Notes under the pieces: model-generated
Database searches by the model: none
Told to the model about the DNA's origin: nothing
What the model saw: the letters and a program-made list of their open reading frames with translations, nothing else
Part shown: one piece after another, positions 31,866 to 35,096 of the stretch
How positions within the stretch are numbered: position 1 is the stretch's first letter
How the letters are laid out: each line of letters begins with the position of its first letter
Assembly (NCBI GenBank): GCA_947448395.1
Contig: CANFNA010000014.1
Location: forward strand, 1 to 35,096
DNA: 35,096 nucleotides
Origin: Chthoniobacteraceae bacterium
GTDB lineage: Bacteria > Verrucomicrobiota > Verrucomicrobiia > Chthoniobacterales > Chthoniobacteraceae
Direction of reading: 5' to 3'
Position numbers and translations under genes: made by a program

Positions 31866-33179
31866 CTATTTTCCGGAACTTCCGACTGTTTTTCCAATAC
31901 AGAACAACTTGGTGTCGGTGCGGAGGAAAAGTTGCCCATGCGATGCGACAATCATGGAGCGGACCTGTTTATCCTCGGAGGTTCCAAACGAGGCCTGATG
32001 GAGGAGTTTTCCGTCTGCAGCGCTTACGACAACGACGTCGCCGTTGAAATTTACGATGAACACTTTGCCGTCGGCAACGAGTGGGGATGCTTCGTACTTG
32101 ATGCGACCTGGAGTTTCAAACGTCCACTTTACGACGCCTTCGGGAGAGACTCGACAAAGGGCCTTGGAGACATCGGAGAGAACAAAAAAATCACCGTCTG
32201 AGAATGCAGGTGTTGGGACGTCGGAAGATACGTTGCGGTCTGTGCTGGCCCATGCCAGGCCTTTTTCATCCATGTTTCCCGAACCTGGTTTTACGGCATA
32301 AACGGGCGACTTTTTCGGTGCGCAGCCGAGTACGACCCCAGCGCCAGCTACGGGAGATGGAACGAGGCGCCAATGGCCGATACGAGTCGGGTTCCAAGTG
32401 CCCCAGCGCCAAATTTCGGACCCCGTGGCGGGATCATGTCCCGATAGCATATCGCCGCCTGCTATGAGGAGCTGCCACTTCCCGTTAATTTGATAGGGCA
32501 TGGGGGTGCTAAACGCTTCTCGCGACTCCGCTTGAGCTTCGGTTGCCCGAACGTGACGCCATTGTGTCTTTCCGGTAGCCGGCTCTAGGCAGAGCAGGTA
32601 GGACTCTGCTCCATCCTTTCCACGGTCGTGCACGGGTTGATCGCGTTGGAGAACCTGGATGTAGAGCCGCCCTTCGAAGAGAAGCGGGCTGGCTGAAAAC
32701 GTCCACTGATACGCAAATTGGCCGTAGTCTTCTTCGATATTCCGTTTCCAGATTTGTTTGCCATTGAGGTCGAATGCAATGAGGTCGCCATTGCCGTAAA
32801 AAAACACGACGAGCTTCCCGTCAGTCACTGGGGAGGGAGATGAGAAGTTGCTACGGTCGTCACGGCGGATGCCATCTCCGACTTTGTTTTGCCAGAGAAT
32901 CTTGCCGGAGATGCGGTCGAGGCAGATTGCATGGATGGATTGGTTTTCGCGATCTACCGAGGAAATGAAAACTTTGTCACCGAGCACAATCGGCGTTGAG
33001 GCACTTGGGCCATTCATTGGTGTCGACCAGACCACGTCGCGATCGGGCGAGAAGGAAGTGGGCAAATGGATTTCCGAGCTCGATCCATTGAAAGAGGGAC
33101 CTCGCCATTGAGGCCAGTCTTCCGCTTGAGCATGGATGGAAACCAGCGCGAGAGGTGCCAGCAAAGAGAGCAGTTTCAT
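31866..33179 (-). CDS. Secreted PQQ-like beta-propeller protein (paralog)
   Basis: A 437-residue protein from ATG 33179 with a signal peptide (residues 1-19, ending HAQA) directly followed by EDWPQWRGPSFNGSSSE, the same W-x-x-W-R-G-P start as the protein at 16681-17931. Blade motifs include DRISGKILWQNKVG, DLNGKQIWKRN, EPATGKTQWRHV, DPATGSEIWRWG and SAADGKLLHQAS. No haem-binding CxxCH or clear PQQ ligands are seen, so catalysis is not implied. Such proteins are abundant in Planctomycetes and Verrucomicrobia and their role is unsettled. It heads the downstream minus-strand run with the lactonase and sthA genes. The frame is open to 33215, but that extension precedes the signal peptide. Confidence 0.87.
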   Translation of the reverse strand: MKLLSLLAPLALVSIHAQAEDWPQWRGPSFNGSSSEIHLPTSFSPDRDVVWSTPMNGPSASTPIVLGDKVFISSVDRENQSIHAICLDRISGKILWQNKVGDGIRRDDRSNFSSPSPVTDGKLVVFFYGNGDLIAFDLNGKQIWKRNIEEDYGQFAYQWTFSASPLLFEGRLYIQVLQRDQPVHDRGKDGAESYLLCLEPATGKTQWRHVRATEAQAESREAFSTPMPYQINGKWQLLIAGGDMLSGHDPATGSEIWRWGTWNPTRIGHWRLVPSPVAGAGVVLGCAPKKSPVYAVKPGSGNMDEKGLAWASTDRNVSSDVPTPAFSDGDFFVLSDVSKALCRVSPEGVVKWTFETPGRIKYEASPLVADGKVFIVNFNGDVVVVSAADGKLLHQASFGTSEDKQVRSMIVASHGQLFLRTDTKLFCIGKTVGSSGK

Positions 33180-33452
33180 AGAGGGGGGATTTATTTTTGA
33201 GAGCGCGATCTGCACAAACTGGAAACGCGCGGGCGAAAAAGCATTGGCGTAAGTCTGTCTTCAAAACAAGACCTGCTCGTGTGAATAATACCCTTGAGCT
33301 TTCTAAACCTTGGATGTGGCCTTTGGCACAGACCGTAGGAATGGGTGCTCAGCCGTACATCTCGCCTCTGGATCGAGGGCGGTTGATGTAAAAAAGCTCC
33401 GGTTGTGAAACCGGAGCCTTTCTTGAGGGACAGATCAGACCCTGAAACGGAT
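33180..33452. other. Intergenic region after the transaldolase gene
   Basis: This 273-base stretch is the longest without an accepted gene. It holds the transaldolase terminator (33390-33417) and must contain the start region of the PQQ-like gene. A plus-strand frame of 64 codons beginning with TTG (33197-33391) is not accepted as a gene. No clear promoter pair is seen for the minus-strand gene. Confidence 0.5.
33390..33417 (-). terminator. Intrinsic terminator of the transaldolase transcript
   Basis: Read on the minus strand, a perfect 9-bp stem GCTCCGGTT/AACCGGAGC with a 4-base loop is followed at once by six Ts (33395-33390). It begins 35 bases after the transaldolase stop, a textbook rho-independent terminator. 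The other strand lacks a strong T-run. Confidence 0.9.
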
Positions 33453-34415
33453 CTAGAGCTTGGAGGAGATGACCTGCTCAAGCTTCACAATATCCGCCGC
33501 GAATTTCCGGATACCTTCAGCGGTCTTTTCGGTAGCCATCGCGTCTTCATTGACCAAAAAGCGGAACGTTTTCTCGTCCAAATTGAGTCGCTCGATCGGG
33601 GCTGATTTAGCGGCAGCGACATCGAGTTTGCGGGTTACGGGGTCGTGAGATTCGGCGAGTTTGGCAAGGAGATCGGGTGAGATCGTCAGGAGGTCACTGC
33701 CTGCCAGCTCTATAATTTGAGAGACGTTACGGAAGCTGGCACCCATGACTTCGGTCGCGTATCCGAAGTGCTTGTAATAGTGGAAGATTTTAGTGACCGA
33801 CTGTACTCCAGGATCTTCGGCGCCCGTGTACTCGCGCTTATTGGCTGCTTTGAACCAGTCGTAAATGCGGCCTACGAAAGGCGAAATCAACTGAATCTTC
33901 GCCTCTGCGCAGGCGACGGCCTGAGGAAGCGAGAAAAGAAGAGTGAGGTTACATTTAATACCCTCTTTTTGGACGATTTCAGCGGCTTTAATCCCCTCCC
34001 AAGTTGAGGCGATTTTGATGAGAATACGGTCTCGGGAAACGCCTGCTTTTTCGTAAAGGGCGATGAGTTCGCGGGCTTTCTTGACGGTCCCGTCGATGTC
34101 GAAGGAGAGACGGGCGTCGGTCTCCGTGGAGACACGGCCGGGAACGATTTTCAGAATCTCGAGGCCGAAGGCGATGAGGATGTGATCGATGATATCATCG
34201 AGCTGCTTGGCCCCAGTGAGCCCGGTGTTTTTACGGTCTGCGATGACCTTCTCTAAAATGGGCGCGTACTGAGGTTTGGTCGCGGCCTGAAGGATCAACG
34301 ATGGATTGGTGGTGGCATCGAGCGGTTGGAATGCTCGCATGGACTCGAAATCACCGGTATCGGCGACGACTTTTGTAAACTGCTTGAGTTGTTCTAGTTG
34401 GTTTAGATTGCTCAT
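33453..34415 (-). CDS. tal: Transaldolase
   Basis: This 320-residue enzyme of the classic TalB type transfers dihydroxyacetone between sedoheptulose-7-phosphate and glyceraldehyde-3-phosphate in the pentose phosphate pathway. Hallmarks are [12 protein letters not shown] (31-42), [14 protein letters not shown] (93-106), [12 protein letters not shown] with the Schiff-base Lys 134, [30 protein letters not shown] and EVMGASFRN. Length matches E. coli TalB (317). A strong terminator follows 35 bases after the stop. The upstream dihydrolipoamide dehydrogenase gene ends 53 bases before its ATG, so they may share a transcript. Confidence 0.96.
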   Translation of the reverse strand: MSNLNQLEQLKQFTKVVADTGDFESMRAFQPLDATTNPSLILQAATKPQYAPILEKVIADRKNTGLTGAKQLDDIIDHILIAFGLEILKIVPGRVSTETDARLSFDIDGTVKKARELIALYEKAGVSRDRILIKIASTWEGIKAAEIVQKEGIKCNLTLLFSLPQAVACAEAKIQLISPFVGRIYDWFKAANKREYTGAEDPGVQSVTKIFHYYKHFGYATEVMGASFRNVSQIIELAGSDLLTISPDLLAKLAESHDPVTRKLDVAAAKSAPIERLNLDEKTFRFLVNEDAMATEKTAEGIRKFAADIVKLEQVISSKL

Positions 34416-34468
34416 GGTGACTAGTGACTTATGGGAAGTGGATGTTTGGGGAGAGGATCGTATGGCGA

Positions 34469-35096
34469 CTAAATGTGGATGGCGTGTCCGTGTGCCTGTC
34501 CTGTGGCTTCATGAATCATTTCACTGAGCGTTGGGTGGGCATGAATAGTGCCTTCGATTTCATCGATGGTGGCCTCGAGTGTGATTGCGAGACCGAGTTC
34601 AGCGATGAGTTCTGTTGCTTCCGCTCCAATAATATGCGCGCCTAGTACTTCTCCGTGCGGTTCGCCAAGGATGAGCTTCACGAATCCTTCTATCTCGCCG
34701 ATGGCTCGAGCTTTTCCGCTCGCCATATAGGGGAACTTACCAACCTTGAACTTGATGCCTTTTTCTTTTGCAGCGCGTTCGGTCAGGCCGACGCTAGCGA
34801 CTTGAGGTTGGCAGTAGGTGCAACCAGGGAAGTTCTGAACCTTCTTGGGTTTAAATCCAGATTGGAACATTCCGTTGACCGCCTGTACGGCTTCAAAACT
34901 AGCAACATGCGCCAGCCACGGTGGCCCGATAATGTCGCCAGCCGCGTACACGCCGGGAATGCTTGTTTCATAACGGTCGTTGGTTTGGAGATAGCCACGG
35001 TCCGTCAGAGCTGGTTTGAGAGTGCCCCCAGGCAGGAGAGGCTGTACCCCGATTGCTACCAAGCAGACGTCTGCTTCAAGGACCTGTGAGGTGCCC
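34469..35096 (-). CDS. lpdA: Dihydrolipoamide dehydrogenase, 5' part beyond window edge
   Basis: The visible C-terminal 208 residues are open to the window end and in frame with no start needed (an internal Met at 35062 is not the start). Motifs are [30 protein letters not shown] (FAD-binding GD motif), a dimerisation domain beginning [18 protein letters not shown], and [13 protein letters not shown] with the catalytic His-Glu pair near the C-terminus. This is the E3 subunit of pyruvate, 2-oxoglutarate or branched-chain dehydrogenase complexes, reoxidising lipoamide with NAD+. The redox disulfide region lies outside the window. E1 and E2 genes are not visible, so the complex it serves is unknown. 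It precedes tal on the same strand. Confidence 0.92.
   Translation of the reverse strand, partial: GTSQVLEADVCLVAIGVQPLLPGGTLKPALTDRGYLQTNDRYETSIPGVYAAGDIIGPPWLAHVASFEAVQAVNGMFQSGFKPKKVQNFPGCTYCQPQVASVGLTERAAKEKGIKFKVGKFPYMASGKARAIGEIEGFVKLILGEPHGEVLGAHIIGAEATELIAELGLAITLEATIDEIEGTIHAHPTLSEMIHEATGQAHGHAIHI

Noticed and set aside
33197-33391. Plus-strand frame of 64 codons starting with TTG after a purine-rich stretch
   Set aside because: Short, rare start codon, no recognisable family, and it lies opposite the start region of the PQQ-like gene. Chance open frames of this size are expected.

Overview
The window looks like a chromosomal segment of a Verrucomicrobiota-type bacterium, possibly Opitutales-like. 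This is judged from protein families, not from a marker gene. It carries DUF5069 and BNR_2 sialidase-like proteins, two secreted PQQ-like WRGP propellers, an exported Gfo/Idh/MocA protein, a LacI regulator with an atypical hinge, and a small coiled-coil protein beginning MKSAYELAMERL. Coding is dense on both strands. No tRNA, rRNA, CRISPR array, insertion sequence or prophage gene is seen, and no gene-free stretch exceeds 300 bases (the longest is 33180-33452).

Left part (1-7138). Five minus-strand genes form one tight run: a 769-residue secreted sialidase-like protein, an SBF-family sodium symporter, an APH-family small-molecule kinase, an HpaI-type class II aldolase, and a second sialidase-like protein cut by the window start. 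A divergent LacI regulator sits at the head, with a perfect 15-bp inverted repeat over its start. The set reads as release, import, phosphorylation and retro-aldol cleavage of an unknown sugar acid or similar compound. It is the best candidate here for an undescribed pathway.

Middle part (7198-21281). These are mostly housekeeping genes: DUF5069, metF overlapping a spermidine-synthase-like methyltransferase, rfbA, a membrane-anchored helical protein, an L,D-transpeptidase lipoprotein, a dienelactone hydrolase, a PilT-type ATPase with a small coiled-coil protein upstream, a HAD phosphatase overlapping a maltokinase-like kinase, a PQQ-like propeller, pyrD, a nitrilase-family amidase and an FGGY sugar kinase.

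Right-centre part (21538-29146). A TIM-barrel isomerase-like protein converges on a five-gene minus-strand operon: gntR, an exported oxidoreductase, a sugar isomerase/epimerase, nagA and nagB. The operon has a recognisable promoter whose -10 lies inside a 15-bp palindrome, so repression by the GntR protein is likely. It should convert an N-acetylglucosamine-type sugar to fructose-6-phosphate. A secreted M13 metallopeptidase diverges from it.

Right end (29174-35096). All genes are on the minus strand: the C-terminal part of a dihydrolipoamide dehydrogenase, transaldolase followed by a strong intrinsic terminator, a PQQ-like propeller, a lactonase-family propeller and a soluble transhydrogenase. 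The latter group suggests central carbon and NADPH balance. Several genes lack a visible Shine-Dalgarno sequence, and the divergent LacI/sialidase pair has -10-like boxes placed as for leaderless transcripts.
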